From positions 682,001-746,000 of the forward strand of contig NZ_RBJB01000003.1 of NCBI RefSeq assembly GCF_003634635.1: a DNA stretch of 64,000 nucleotides, given 5' to 3'. Below are positions 45,055 through 54,363 of the stretch, piece after piece (positions within the stretch are counted from its first letter, which is position 1; each line of letters begins with the position of its first letter). Origin of the DNA: Marinobacter nauticus. GTDB taxonomy: Bacteria; Pseudomonadota; Gammaproteobacteria; Pseudomonadales; Oleiphilaceae. Below the pieces are notes generated by a model, which was not told the origin of the DNA, did not search any database, and saw only the letters and a program-made list of their open reading frames with translations. A program made the translations under genes and the position numbers.

Positions 45055-45089
45055 CTGTATATATTCACAGCAACTGTATGAACGAACAG
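45055..45089 (+). promoter_or_regulatory. Two tandem LexA boxes upstream of recN
   Basis: CTGTATATATTCACAG (45055-45070) and CTGTATGAACGAACAG (45074-45089) both fit CTG-N10-CAG exactly and are spaced by three bases, about 45 bases before recN. Two boxes predict tight SOS repression. Confidence 0.88.
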
Positions 45090-45133
45090 TGGTCAGAGTT
45101 ATTACTTGCTCAAGAACGAGCGGAGGTTGCGGC

Positions 45134-46813
45134 ATGCTCACACAACTCACGGTATCGAACTACGCCATTGCAGAAAGGGTTGAACTCCAGTTCAACCGCG
45201 GTATGACAGCCCTGACTGGGGAAACCGGCGCCGGCAAGTCGATTGTGCTTGATGCCCTTGGCCTGGCCATGGGAGGCCGGGCCGATGCCGGCGCTGTTCG
45301 CCATGGCGCCAAGCGTGCCGACATTACCGCCAGCTTCGATATATCCCGCATCCCCGAAGCCCGGTCCTGGCTGGACAGCCATGAGCTGGACGACAAGGAC
45401 GATTGCATCCTGCGCCGGACCATCAGCAAGGACGGCCGCTCCAAGGCATTCATTAATGGCCAGCCCTGCCCGCTGTCACAATTGAAAGAACTGGGCGGCC
45501 TGCTGATGGATATCCACAGTCAGCACCAGCATCAATCCCTGCTGCGTAAGGAAACCCACCGAAAGCTGCTGGACGAGTTCGCCGGCGCGGAAAGCCTGGC
45601 CGACGAAACCCGATCTGCATGGAAAGCCTGGCACCAGACGCGTCAGAAACTACAGCAACGCCAGCACAATGCTGATGAGGCCGAGGCCCGTTTACAGCTG
45701 CTGCGCTATCAGGTGGAAGAGCTGGACAGGTTGGCGCTGGGCGAGGACGAACAGACAACCCTGGAAACCGAACAGGCACAGCTCAGCCAGGCCGACGCCG
45801 TACTTCACAGCAGCCACCAGGCCGCCCTGCTATGCACTGAAGATGAGGTTTCAGCCGCAGACCTGGTGCGCCAGGCACTGCACCAACTGGAGCAACTGCC
45901 GGTTGATGTCCCGGCACTGACCGACACCATCCAGATGCTGAACGAAGCACAGATTCAGATTTCAGAAGCCGGCGACAACCTGCGCCGCTTCGTAGACGAC
46001 TACGAAGCCGACCCGGTCCGACTGAACGAAGTGGAAGAACGGCTCAGCGCCATTTATCAGATGGCGCGCAAACACCGGATCACCCCGGAGGAGTTACCGG
46101 AATTGCATCAACGCCTGAGCCAGGAGCTGGCCGAACTGGATGGCGGCGAAGGCAGCCTGGAACAACTTCAGGCCGAGCTGGAAAACTTGCGGGCACGGTT
46201 TGACGCCCTGGCCACCAAGCTGACAGAAACACGCCGGAATGCCGCCATCGAGCTCGACCAGCGAATCGCCCGGGAGTTGGCACAATTGAGCATGCCATCG
46301 GTGCAGTTTGTCAGCCACCTGAGCCGGAACAGTGATGACGAACCTGCCCCTCACGGCATGGAAGAGGTGGAATTCCTGGTGAGTGCCAACCCGGGCCAAC
46401 CCGCCCGATCGTTGGCCAAGGTGGCTTCCGGCGGTGAACTTTCCCGCATAAGCCTGGCCATTCAGGTGGTTGTGGCACAAACCTCCACCACACCAACTTT
46501 GGTGTTCGATGAGGTGGATGTCGGCATCGGTGGCGGCACCGCGGAGGTCGTAGGCCGCCTGCTGAGAGCACTCGGCGAGAATGGCCAGGTACTGTGCGTC
46601 ACGCACCTGCCGCAGGTGGCGGCCCAGTGCCATCAGCATTTGTTCGTCAGCAAATTTACCGAGAAAGACGCGACCTATTCACGCATCGAATCCCTGGATG
46701 ACCAGGGCCGGATCAGCGAAGTCGCAAGGATGCTTGGCGGAGTGGACATGACAGAACAGACCATAGCCCATGCCCGGGAGATGTTTGTAAAGGGCCAGGC
46801 AACCCATCACTAA
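45134..46813 (+). CDS. recN: DNA repair protein RecN
   Basis: 559 residues, an SMC-like ATPase: Walker A GETGAGKS near residue 31, a central coiled coil (about 160-370), the ABC signature KVASGGELSRISLA and Walker B TLVFDEVDVGIGG. It tethers DNA ends during double-strand break repair. The start MLTQLTVSNYAI follows GGAGG within the leader; the LexA boxes upstream support this start. Confidence 0.96.
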   Translation: MLTQLTVSNYAIAERVELQFNRGMTALTGETGAGKSIVLDALGLAMGGRADAGAVRHGAKRADITASFDISRIPEARSWLDSHELDDKDDCILRRTISKDGRSKAFINGQPCPLSQLKELGGLLMDIHSQHQHQSLLRKETHRKLLDEFAGAESLADETRSAWKAWHQTRQKLQQRQHNADEAEARLQLLRYQVEELDRLALGEDEQTTLETEQAQLSQADAVLHSSHQAALLCTEDEVSAADLVRQALHQLEQLPVDVPALTDTIQMLNEAQIQISEAGDNLRRFVDDYEADPVRLNEVEERLSAIYQMARKHRITPEELPELHQRLSQELAELDGGEGSLEQLQAELENLRARFDALATKLTETRRNAAIELDQRIARELAQLSMPSVQFVSHLSRNSDDEPAPHGMEEVEFLVSANPGQPARSLAKVASGGELSRISLAIQVVVAQTSTTPTLVFDEVDVGIGGGTAEVVGRLLRALGENGQVLCVTHLPQVAAQCHQHLFVSKFTEKDATYSRIESLDDQGRISEVARMLGGVDMTEQTIAHAREMFVKGQATHH

Positions 46814-46839
46814 TCCCCCTCTCGTTTCGGAGAGCTTCT

Positions 46840-46868
46840 GGGCCAGCCTTGTCGCTGGCCCTTTTTTT
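46840..46868 (+). terminator. Intrinsic terminator of recN
   Basis: GGGCCAGC pairs with GCTGGCCC over a 6-base loop, followed by seven T. It ends at the fur stop codon on the opposite strand. Confidence 0.92.
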
Positions 46869-47286
46869 ACTTCTTATCGGACTTCAGTGGCTTCACGTAA
46901 AGGATCAGGCTGTGATCGACAATCTCATAGCCGTGCTCTGCCGCAATCTTCTGCTGGCGCTCCTCGATGACCTCATCGACGAACTCAACAACTTCGCCAG
47001 TCTGAGTGCAAACCATGTGGTCGTGATGATCATCACCGGCCATCTCGAACACCGCGTGACCGCCTTCGAAATTATGACGCAACACGAGGCCTGCAGCTTC
47101 GAACTGGGTCAGCACCCTGTAGACTGTCGCCAGGCCCACGTCATCGCCCTGGTCCAGCAGCTTTTTATAAACGTCTTCAGCACTCAGGTGATGTTCTTCA
47201 GCATTCTCAAGGATATTGAAGATCTTGACCCTTGGCAGAGTAACCTTCAGACCGACTTTTCGTAATTCGGCGTTTTCAGATGACAT
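46867..47286 (-). CDS. fur: Ferric uptake regulator
   Basis: 139 residues: N-terminal winged helix (LKVTLPRVKIFNILE; LATVYRVLTQFEAAGLV) and C-terminal metal/dimer domain with HHDHMVC. It represses iron uptake genes with Fe2+. Compared with E. coli Fur it lacks the second CxxC pair near the C-terminus, as in Pseudomonas. Divergent from bamE, the common arrangement. Confidence 0.96.
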   Translation of the reverse strand: MSSENAELRKVGLKVTLPRVKIFNILENAEEHHLSAEDVYKKLLDQGDDVGLATVYRVLTQFEAAGLVLRHNFEGGHAVFEMAGDDHHDHMVCTQTGEVVEFVDEVIEERQQKIAAEHGYEIVDHSLILYVKPLKSDKK

Positions 47287-47408
47287 GTTACCATTCGCTC
47301 TTTGGTGTGCCTCACGGCTTCCGGTATGATGAAGCCGCAGTACGACGGATGACCCGTTTCACACCTGCTCAACGCAGGCGAATTCAAGATAGAGGATTTC
47401 CCCCGGCG

Positions 47409-47741
47409 ATGCAAAAGCTCCCCGCTATCGTTCTTATTAGCATTTTATCCTTGTCCGGCTGTGTTTTTCCGGGCGTTTACAAAATCAATGTCCAGCAGGG
47501 CAACATTGTCACCGATGAGGAGCTGACGGAACTGTCCGAGGGCATGCCCAGAAGTCAGGTTCACGCGCTGCTGGGAAGCCCGTTGATGCTGAACCCCGTC
47601 GACCCGTCCCGGGAATACTATGTTTACACCTTTCAGCGCCGGGGCAACGAGATCGAAGAACAGCGCATCATCGTTTACTACGAGAATGATCAGCTGAGCC
47701 ACTACGAAGCCCAGCTCCTGGAAGAAACGCCAGCCTACTAG
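47409..47741 (+). CDS. bamE: Outer membrane assembly lipoprotein BamE (SmpA/OmlA)
   Basis: 110 residues with a lipoprotein signal (lipobox ILSLSGC, Cys18) and the SmpA/OmlA fold (LTELSEGMPRSQVHALLGSP; YYVYTFQRRG). It is a subunit of the BAM complex that inserts outer-membrane beta-barrels. The ATG at 47409 puts the signal peptide at the N-terminus. Confidence 0.95.
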   Translation: MQKLPAIVLISILSLSGCVFPGVYKINVQQGNIVTDEELTELSEGMPRSQVHALLGSPLMLNPVDPSREYYVYTFQRRGNEIEEQRIIVYYENDQLSHYEAQLLEETPAY

Positions 47742-47744
47742 CAA

Positions 47745-48023
47745 TTACGCTTTCTTTTTAGCCCGGTTCAGGCGAGCCTGCTTGGGATCAATCTTGAGTG
47801 GGCGGTATAGTTCCACCCGGTCGCCTTCTCTCAGAGCATGCTCGGCCGGGTTCTTCACCACTTTGCCAAACACCCCCATATCGATAGCGTCCGGATCAAT
47901 CTCCGGAAAGATCTCGGTAATCCTGGAGAGCTTCACGGCTTCAAGGGCTGTAGTGCCCGGAGGCACCACCACGGGCACAATCTGCTGCTTGTCCGGGCGG
48001 GCATAGGCCACTTCCACTTCCAT
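47745..48023 (-). CDS. rnfH: RnfH-family ubiquitin-like protein
   Basis: 92 residues of the RnfH (RatB) family, a small beta-grasp protein: VEVAYARPDKQQIVPVVVPPGTTALEAVKLS and GDRVELYRPLKIDPKQAR. Its role is unsettled; it almost always follows ratA. The ATG at 48023 has GGAGG seven bases upstream and overlaps the ratA stop by one base (TGATG). Confidence 0.92.
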   Translation of the reverse strand: MEVEVAYARPDKQQIVPVVVPPGTTALEAVKLSRITEIFPEIDPDAIDMGVFGKVVKNPAEHALREGDRVELYRPLKIDPKQARLNRAKKKA

Positions 48024-48469
48024 CACACGATCCCTCCGCGATAAACCTCGTCTGCGCGACGACAGAAAGCATCCACCATGGTATTGGCCGCCTGATTAAA
48101 TACCGGGCCGAAAGTCATTCGTGAAAGCGAGCCTGAAAATTCGAACTCCAGGGTGAGGATTACTTTGCAGGCGTTATCGTCCAGAGCCCGAAAGTGCCAG
48201 CGCCCCGTAAGATTTCTGAGCGGGCCGTCCACGAGCTTCATTTCAATGGTCTCTGGCATCAGCAACTGGTTTCGTGTGGTCAGCCGGTGGCGAACGCCCC
48301 CTTTGGAAATATCCAGTGAAGCCATGATTTCAGCGTCGTTCTGCTCGTGGACCTCTGCCCCGGCACACCAGGGTAAGAACTCAGGGTAACGGGCAACGTC
48401 ATTGACCAGGTGGAACATACGCTCCGCCGAGTGCATAACCAATGCGGTCTTGTCGATCTGATGTGCCAT
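48023..48469 (-). CDS. ratA: RatA/coenzyme Q-binding START-like protein
   Basis: 148 residues of the polyketide cyclase/START fold (MFHLVNDVARYPEFLPWCAGAEV; LTLEFEFSGSLSRM). Homologues include RatA, reported to interfere with ribosome subunit association, and mitochondrial Coq10. It is divergent from smpB except for the intervening transporter. Ubiquinone binding is equally plausible. Confidence 0.9.
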   Translation of the reverse strand: MAHQIDKTALVMHSAERMFHLVNDVARYPEFLPWCAGAEVHEQNDAEIMASLDISKGGVRHRLTTRNQLLMPETIEMKLVDGPLRNLTGRWHFRALDDNACKVILTLEFEFSGSLSRMTFGPVFNQAANTMVDAFCRRADEVYRGGIV

Positions 48470-48522
48470 GTATAAACCGGATTTCCTGCGTTTCAGACTT
48501 CGTTCCAGCCCTGCCGGGCCAG

Positions 48523-50109
48523 TCAGACACTATGATAAAGGATATCGCCCTCTTTGGGGGCATTTTCATCTGGTTCGGGCTGCCCGTTTTCCGCGGGCAG
48601 CACGGCCTCTTCGGGTGTCTTCGGAGGTACATCTTCCTCAACCGGACTGTCTTCAGGCGCCCTATTCTGCGCCTCAGCAGACGCTGTAGGTTGCTGGCAC
48701 CAGATAGCAGCACTGCCGTTGTCACACAGGTTGCCGAGTGAGAAAAGCGTGTACTGTAGCCCGATCCAGGCCGCCACAACAGGAAGCACCAGGCGCATGA
48801 CCCAGAACCAGATTCTCCGGAACATAACCGGCGCATTGCCCAGAATGGTTGCCGCGAAGCGCCGGGTGATACACCAGCCGGCAAATGTGGCAATGAGAAT
48901 AGCCACCGCCGGTATCACAATGCCACCGGCGGCCAGTTCCAGCCATCGAAATACAGTGGCACCGCCTATGCGGTAATCGGCCCACAGATTGAAGGAGAAC
49001 AGGGAAGCCAGCCCGGCGAACCAGACTGCAAGCCCGACAATGACCGCAGACCAGCCCCGAGGCGCCCCGGTCCACTCCCGGAACCATCCCACCACCGGTT
49101 CGAGCAGAGACAACCCCGTCGCCCAGACAATCAGCACCACCAGCAGGAAAACCGACGCGATCACCACCTGACTGTAGGGTAAGCCTGATAGCGCGACCGG
49201 CAGGGAAACAAAAAGCAGGCTGAAACCCCGTTCACCCTCAAGGCTGCTACCGTCCGCTGCAACTGAAAACATCATCAATCCGGCCATGATGGCGACCAGG
49301 GTGTCCATCAACACCACAGCCAGTATTGAGCGTTTCAGGCGGGTATGGCTGGTGGAATAGGCGCCAAATATTGCCCACACCCCCATTCCGAGACCCAAGG
49401 TATAAAAAGCATGGAAGAACGCTGCCTTGATACTGGCCGCTGTTACCTGCTCCGGCCGCATCACCAGAACGTGATCTATCCCGGACTGCAAGCTCCCCCG
49501 CATTGCTGCCAGCCCGAACAGCACCAACATCAACAGCAGGGTGCAGGGTACGATCATGCGCATCGATCGCTCCAGGCCCTTGACCACCCCGCGGGCCGAA
49601 ACCGCAACCACAAGAATCACGAAGAAAACATGCCAGGCCATAAACTGCCGATAGTGGCCCGGGTCCGACACCAGCTCCGACAGAATAGCAGTTGCTGAGG
49701 CCGCCGAAGCACCCTCGAAACGGTCAGTTGCACCGAAAAAGATGTAAGCCAGAACAATACCGCCAAAAACAGCGGTAAAGGAGAGCACCACGAACGCCGC
49801 AAGAATGCTTAGCGGCCCCGCCAGTCGCCAGAACGGTGAGCAGCCAGCGTTTTTCACCATACCGTCCATGGCCAGCACAATCCCATGCCGGGCATGACGG
49901 CCAATCACAGCCTCCGTCACCATCAGCGGCAGGGTAACAATCAGCAGACAGGCCAGGTACAGCAAGATAAACAAGCCGCCGCCGTGGATACTGGCCAGAT
50001 AGGGAAACTGCCACAGATTGGCCAGGCCGACCGTGGCACCCACAGAAGCCCAGAAAAAGGTGGATTTTCGGGTAAACGACCCTATTGACGTCTGGTACTT
50101 GCGCAGCAT
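48523..50109 (-). CDS. Sodium-dependent transporter of the NSS (SNF) family
   Basis: 528 residues, about twelve transmembrane helices. Conserved first helix VGLANLWQFPYLASIHGGG carries the sodium/substrate unwound site. Residues from about 470 on form a hydrophilic Pro/Glu-rich tail not typical of LeuT. Substrates of the family are amino acids or related compounds; none can be assigned. The ATG at 50109 is preceded by GGGGA; an upstream ATG pair has none. It lies between ratA and smpB, where this gene is not part of the usual core. Confidence 0.82.
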   Translation of the reverse strand: MLRKYQTSIGSFTRKSTFFWASVGATVGLANLWQFPYLASIHGGGLFILLYLACLLIVTLPLMVTEAVIGRHARHGIVLAMDGMVKNAGCSPFWRLAGPLSILAAFVVLSFTAVFGGIVLAYIFFGATDRFEGASAASATAILSELVSDPGHYRQFMAWHVFFVILVVAVSARGVVKGLERSMRMIVPCTLLLMLVLFGLAAMRGSLQSGIDHVLVMRPEQVTAASIKAAFFHAFYTLGLGMGVWAIFGAYSTSHTRLKRSILAVVLMDTLVAIMAGLMMFSVAADGSSLEGERGFSLLFVSLPVALSGLPYSQVVIASVFLLVVLIVWATGLSLLEPVVGWFREWTGAPRGWSAVIVGLAVWFAGLASLFSFNLWADYRIGGATVFRWLELAAGGIVIPAVAILIATFAGWCITRRFAATILGNAPVMFRRIWFWVMRLVLPVVAAWIGLQYTLFSLGNLCDNGSAAIWCQQPTASAEAQNRAPEDSPVEEDVPPKTPEEAVLPAENGQPEPDENAPKEGDILYHSV

Positions 50110-50288
50110 TACTTCCCCAGGCAGTGACGAGCGCATCATTGTAGCCGAAGCAAGCCAGCAGGAACGACACTAAACCCGAGCCAGACGGCGAATCCGTGAC
50201 CCTTCTTGCACTCCTGCGCTACAATGCGCGCTTTGCTGGCGTACCGACAAGACCAGCATCGTCATTCTTCCGATCCCGGACAGGATTC

Positions 50289-50771
50289 ATGAGCAAGAAG
50301 AAAGCAAACGCCCCAACCAGCAACACCATCGCCCTGAACAAGAAGGCGAAGCACGAATACCATATTGAGGAGCGCTTCGAGGCTGGCCTGGCCCTGCTTG
50401 GCTGGGAAGTGAAGTCGTTGCGTGCCGGTAAGGCACAACTGGTTGACGCCTATGTACTGCTGAAGGACGGCGAGGCCTGGCTGTTGGGCTCCCACATCAC
50501 GCCTCTGAACACCGCCTCTACCCATGTGATTGCGGACCCGACCCGCACCCGCAAACTGCTGCTGCACGCCAAGGAAATCGCCAAGATTGTCGGCCAGGTG
50601 AATCAGGCGGGTTACACCTGCATTCCCCTCGCCCTGTACTGGAAAAAGAACAAGGTAAAATGCGAGATCGCCCTGGTGAAGGGTAAGAAGCTGTTCGACA
50701 AGCGCGCTACAGAGAAAGAACGCGACTGGAACCGCCAGAAACAGCGCATCATGCGCGAGGCCAACACCTGA
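50289..50771 (+). CDS. smpB: SsrA-binding protein SmpB
   Basis: 160 residues with the OB-fold core [29 protein letters not shown] and the basic C-terminal tail ([18 protein letters not shown]) that enters the ribosomal mRNA channel. It delivers tmRNA to stalled ribosomes. ssrA lies only 1.6 kb downstream, separated by the WS/DGAT gene. Confidence 0.97.
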   Translation: MSKKKANAPTSNTIALNKKAKHEYHIEERFEAGLALLGWEVKSLRAGKAQLVDAYVLLKDGEAWLLGSHITPLNTASTHVIADPTRTRKLLLHAKEIAKIVGQVNQAGYTCIPLALYWKKNKVKCEIALVKGKKLFDKRATEKERDWNRQKQRIMREANT

Positions 50772-50801
50772 CACCAAAACTGTGTCGCATATGCACCCTC
50801 T

Positions 50802-50829
50802 TTGCTGATCTCAAAAAGCCTCCTATACT
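50802..50829 (+). promoter_or_regulatory. Promoter of the WS/DGAT gene
   Basis: TTGCTG and TATACT are separated by 16 bases, about 75 bases before the start codon. Confidence 0.55.
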
Positions 50830-50905
50830 TTTAGGCCTTTCGTCAGTTGGCCCCGATGGCAGTACCAGGCGGCCCGGACTCCGGCACAGAGCATAGGGAG
50901 GGCTT

Positions 50906-52324
50906 ATGTCAGCAAAACGGACGGCCATGACCTCGGTCGATCGCTCCTGGTTACGCATGGATACCCCGGAAAATCCCATGATGATTTCCGCGGTACTGGC
51001 CTTTGAACAACCCATTCCACTCAAGCGACTCAAGCGCACCCTGGAAGAACGTTTCCTGAAATTCCGGCGCTTTCGGCAACGCATCGTTGACAAAGGTGAC
51101 AAGGTCTACTGGGAAGACGACCCCCTGTTCGATCTGGACAACCACCTGCACACCATCGCTCTGCCGGGAAACGCCGGCAAGCGAGAGCTTCAGGCCCTGG
51201 CCAGTGATTTCAACAGCACCGCTCTCGATTTCCGCCGGCCACTCTGGCAAATACACTACATCGACAACTATGAGCACGGCTGCGCCCTGTTAATCAGGAT
51301 TCACCACTGTATTGCCGATGGCATTTCACTGGTGCGGGTACTGCTTTCCCTGACCGATCGCACTCCTGAACCCAGGCTAGAGCGCGTTGCACACCCAAAG
51401 CTAACCGCAAAACCCAACGGCACACCCGCCAGCCGGTTCCTGCACCGGATTGTGGACAACACTCAGGCGGCCTGGGGACAAGCCAACCTGTTCGTTGATT
51501 CCATCCGCAAAGAGCCTGACTACCCGCTGAAGCTGGCCACCACTGCCGGCGGTATTGTTATGGACCTGGCCAAGCTGGGGCTCGCCCCCTTCGAGCCGAA
51601 AACCAGCCTGAAAAGCCCGCTGCTGGGCCGCAAACAAGTGGCCTGGGCCGAGCCCCTTGAACTGGAAACCGTGAAACAGTGCGCGCGGACACTGGGCGGA
51701 ACCGTCAACGACGTATTGCTTTGCGCCGCGACCGGTGCGCTGACCCGGCATTTTACGGAGCACGGCCAGAGTATTCCGGACTGCGGCATTCGGGTTGCCG
51801 TTCCTTTCAACCTGAGGCCACTGGACCAGCCCATCGAAACCCTCGGCAATCAGTTTGGCCTGGTGCTGGTGTGCCTGCCTGTTGAGGTAACGGATCCGAT
51901 CATGTGTTTCCGCCAGGTTCAGGAAAACATGAACCGGCTCAAACGGTCATACCAGGCCCAGGTAACCTATAGCCTGCTGGACCTGTTTGGCCGCGGCCCG
52001 GACATTCTCGAACGCCGGGCACTGGACCTGCTCAGCAACAAGGCCTCAGCAGTTCTGACCAACGTTCCCGGACCACGCCATGCGGTTTACCTGGCGGGCA
52101 GCAAACTGGTTCAACCCATGTTCTGGGTCCCCCAGAGCGGCAACATAGGTATAGGCATGAGCATTTTCAGTTACGCTGGCACGGTACAGTTCGGCATAAC
52201 CGTCGACAAAGGCATCAAAGCCGACCCGGGCGAGGTGATGGATTATTTCCGTGACAGCTTCGAGAACCTGCATCAGGCTGCACTCGAGAAAGCCGACGCC
52301 GGCGGTTTTCGCCAGGCCTCCTAG
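50906..52324 (+). CDS. Wax ester synthase / diacylglycerol O-acyltransferase (WS/DGAT)
   Basis: 472 residues with the acyltransferase motif HHCIADG at 133-139, whose second His is catalytic, and the family segments NDVLLCAATGALTRHF and ISNVPGP-like LTNVPGPRHAVYL. These bifunctional enzymes join fatty acyl-CoA to fatty alcohols or diacylglycerol to form storage lipids, a known trait of Marinobacter. A GGAGG site precedes the ATG. Single transcript between smpB and ssrA. Confidence 0.92.
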   Translation: MSAKRTAMTSVDRSWLRMDTPENPMMISAVLAFEQPIPLKRLKRTLEERFLKFRRFRQRIVDKGDKVYWEDDPLFDLDNHLHTIALPGNAGKRELQALASDFNSTALDFRRPLWQIHYIDNYEHGCALLIRIHHCIADGISLVRVLLSLTDRTPEPRLERVAHPKLTAKPNGTPASRFLHRIVDNTQAAWGQANLFVDSIRKEPDYPLKLATTAGGIVMDLAKLGLAPFEPKTSLKSPLLGRKQVAWAEPLELETVKQCARTLGGTVNDVLLCAATGALTRHFTEHGQSIPDCGIRVAVPFNLRPLDQPIETLGNQFGLVLVCLPVEVTDPIMCFRQVQENMNRLKRSYQAQVTYSLLDLFGRGPDILERRALDLLSNKASAVLTNVPGPRHAVYLAGSKLVQPMFWVPQSGNIGIGMSIFSYAGTVQFGITVDKGIKADPGEVMDYFRDSFENLHQAALEKADAGGFRQAS

Positions 52325-52378
52325 GCTCACCAAAGCCAGCGGTAGGTACAAATAGTAACGCCGTTACACAAAGAACCC

Positions 52379-52408
52379 TTGAAGTCTGGCAATCCGGACA
52401 CATATACT
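52379..52408 (+). promoter_or_regulatory. ssrA promoter
   Basis: TTGAAG (52379-52384) and TATACT (52403-52408) with an 18-base spacer; the tmRNA 5' end begins 11 bases after the -10. Confidence 0.75.
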
Positions 52409-52418
52409 GAACTAACAA

Positions 52419-52784
52419 GGGGACGACTTGGCTTCGACGCCGGTGACGAACCCTTGGGTGCATGCCGAGATGGCAGCGAATCTCGTAAATCCAAAGCTGC
52501 AACGTAATAGTCGCAAACGACGAAAACTACGCACTGGCGGCGTAAGCCGTTCCAGTCGTCCTGGCTGAGGCGCCTATAACTCAGTAGCAACATCCCAGGA
52601 CGTCATCGCTTATAGGCTGCTCCGTTCACCAGAGCTCACTGGTGTTCGGCTAAGATTAAAGAGCTCGCCTCTTGCACCCTGACCTTCGGGTCGCTTGAGG
52701 TTAAATCAATAGAAGGACACTAAGCATGTAGACCTCAAGGCCTAGTGCTGGCGGACGCGGGTTCAATTCCCGCCGTCTCCACCA
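52419..52784 (+). ncRNA. ssrA: Transfer-messenger RNA (tmRNA, SsrA)
   Basis: 366 bases. The 5' GGGGACG pairs with 3' CGTCTCC to form the acceptor stem ending in CCA. TTCGACG, GGTGCATGCCGAG and AATAGTCGCAAACGACGAAAA match the E. coli tmRNA. The resume codon begins at 52513 and encodes ANDENYALAA then stop (52513-52545), the same tag as E. coli. The T-arm GCGGGTTCAATTCCCGC is intact. It rescues stalled ribosomes with SmpB. The integrated phage begins at its 3' end and has restored a functional sequence. Confidence 0.98.
52751..52784 (+). other. Left attachment site (attL) in the ssrA 3' end (inferred)
   Basis: The T-arm to CCA end of ssrA is a classic target for tyrosine integrases, and an integrase gene and phage genes follow on the right. 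The exact core cannot be set because no second copy is present before base 64000. Confidence 0.6.
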
Positions 52785-52795
52785 CCTTGCAAGAG

Positions 52796-52823
52796 AAAAG
52801 CCCCTGATTTCAGGGGCTTTTTT
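52796..52823. terminator. Terminator downstream of ssrA
   Basis: AAAAGCCCCTGA pairs with TCAGGGGCTTTT over a 2-base loop, T-runs on both strands, serving ssrA and the convergent lipoprotein gene. It lies on the phage side of the attachment site. Confidence 0.92.
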
Positions 52824-52872
52824 CGTTGTAGAGCTGCCAAAACTCTGCGAAGTGTCAACCAAACGTCAACCA

Positions 52873-53250
52873 TTATTTTTGCAGCTCAAACGTCAATAAG
52901 CCTGCACGTTTCCCGTTGATCATCACTTTACATTCCGGAGCGGGGATAAATAGCGCTGGCTGGATGCAATCGATCGTTACCGGTTCACCGTGGTAGAGAA
53001 AATAATACTCACCAGTGTAATCCGGGCTTACAGGCGCCTTCAGTACCAGCTCATCCCGGATAAAAACCTCCATGTAAGTACTCGTCGAGCTCGCCGAAAA
53101 CCCACCACCCTGAATCCTAGTCACATTGGCAGAAACATCGCCATATTGCTCAGCATCGTTAACAGTTTGGTATTCAGAGTCGAACTTAAAAGTAGATGCA
53201 CAACCTGAAACGATCACCGTAGCTAAAAGCGCTAAACTTACCTTAAACAT
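52873..53250 (-). CDS. Small lipoprotein between attL and integrase (probable cargo)
   Basis: 125 residues starting at MFKVSLALLATVIVSGC; the lipobox VSGC puts Cys17 at the mature N-terminus. GGAG five bases upstream of the ATG at 53250 decides this start over the ATG six codons earlier. The mature protein is Ser/Thr-rich then beta-rich, with two cysteines (DCIQPALFIPAPECKV). No family was recognised. It sits between the integrase and attL, a usual place for cargo in integrative phages, and could change the host surface (for example exclude superinfection); that is inference. Confidence 0.75.
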   Translation of the reverse strand: MFKVSLALLATVIVSGCASTFKFDSEYQTVNDAEQYGDVSANVTRIQGGGFSASSTSTYMEVFIRDELVLKAPVSPDYTGEYYFLYHGEPVTIDCIQPALFIPAPECKVMINGKRAGLLTFELQK

Positions 53251-53367
53251 CTCAACTCCATTGATCATTAGCCTAAAAGGGCAATGCTGTCGAAAGCACC
53301 ACGTGGCAAAGCAACTTTATACATGAACCTAAAGCTCGAATATATTGATCGATAAAGAAACGAACGT

Positions 53368-54363
53368 CTATGTACCAGTAATCAAAGGCTTAAACCTGAC
53401 AGCATCTTCCAGATGGTCCGGTGAAAGATGGGCGTACCTCATTGTCATAGCGATGGACGAATGTCCCAGAATCCGCTTCAAGGTCAAAATATCCCCACCG
53501 TTCATAATAAAGTGACTGGCAAATGTGTGACGAAGGATGTGCGCGCATTGGCCCTGGGGCAACTTCACCCCTGACCGTTCAACGGCTCGCCTGAATGCAG
53601 AAATCGTCGAGGTGCCGAAGCTGCCGTGTTCCTCCAGGTGTGCCTTGAGCGTTTCAAAGAGATCCTTTGAAATTGGAACCGATCGTTTCTTGCCGGATTT
53701 CGTTTGATCGTAGGTGACGCGGTATGGCTTGAGTCGATCCAGAGTCAGGCCTTCGGCCTCTGACCACCTAGCGCCGGTTTCCAGGGAAAGACGAGCCACC
53801 AGGAAAGCGTGCGGATTGGTGGTTCTCTCCTTCAGCTCGATAAAGATTGCCCGAATTTGATCGTGATCGAGATACCCCATTTCCCGTTCCTGGATCTTAA
53901 TCGGCCGGATCTTGCTGAACGGATTGGCGTAGCTGATTTCTCCGGTGCGGTGCAGCTCGTTGAATACGGCGTTGAGATAGCCCAGATCGTTGTTGCAGGT
54001 TTTGGGCGAGATCCCGTCTTCGATTCGCAAGGCACGGTAAACCAGGTAATCGTTGGCTGTAAGCTTTGAGGCCATTGGATTACCGAACGATTCTGCAATT
54101 CGTTTCAGGTGCCGATACCGGCGCTCCCCATCCCGCAGGTATTTGCCGTGTGCCAGGTACCAGGTTTCCAGGACGTCCAGGAGCTTGCGCCGGTCTTTTT
54201 TCAGCTGGGGAATTGGTGTTCCAGAATCATGCTGGCTCAATACCCAACGCTCGAAGCGCTGTGCCTCGGTTTTTGAATCAAAGGATTTCCGGACACGCTT
54301 CTGCCCTCTTCCACCTGGCTGGATGTCTACCTGCCATCGTCCCGATGGTAGCTTTTTGATCAT
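53368..54363 (-). CDS. int: Tyrosine recombinase/phage integrase
   Basis: 331 residues: an N-terminal arm/core-binding region and a C-terminal catalytic domain with Arg199 (ETGARWSE), His275-x2-Arg278 (HILRHTFASHF), His301 (LGHSS) and the nucleophile Tyr310 (MRYAHLS). It should insert the phage at the ssrA end. It overlaps the replication gene by an ATGA, so it is the last gene of the phage late operon rather than having its own promoter next to attL. Confidence 0.95.
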   Translation of the reverse strand: MIKKLPSGRWQVDIQPGGRGQKRVRKSFDSKTEAQRFERWVLSQHDSGTPIPQLKKDRRKLLDVLETWYLAHGKYLRDGERRYRHLKRIAESFGNPMASKLTANDYLVYRALRIEDGISPKTCNNDLGYLNAVFNELHRTGEISYANPFSKIRPIKIQEREMGYLDHDQIRAIFIELKERTTNPHAFLVARLSLETGARWSEAEGLTLDRLKPYRVTYDQTKSGKKRSVPISKDLFETLKAHLEEHGSFGTSTISAFRRAVERSGVKLPQGQCAHILRHTFASHFIMNGGDILTLKRILGHSSIAMTMRYAHLSPDHLEDAVRFKPLITGT

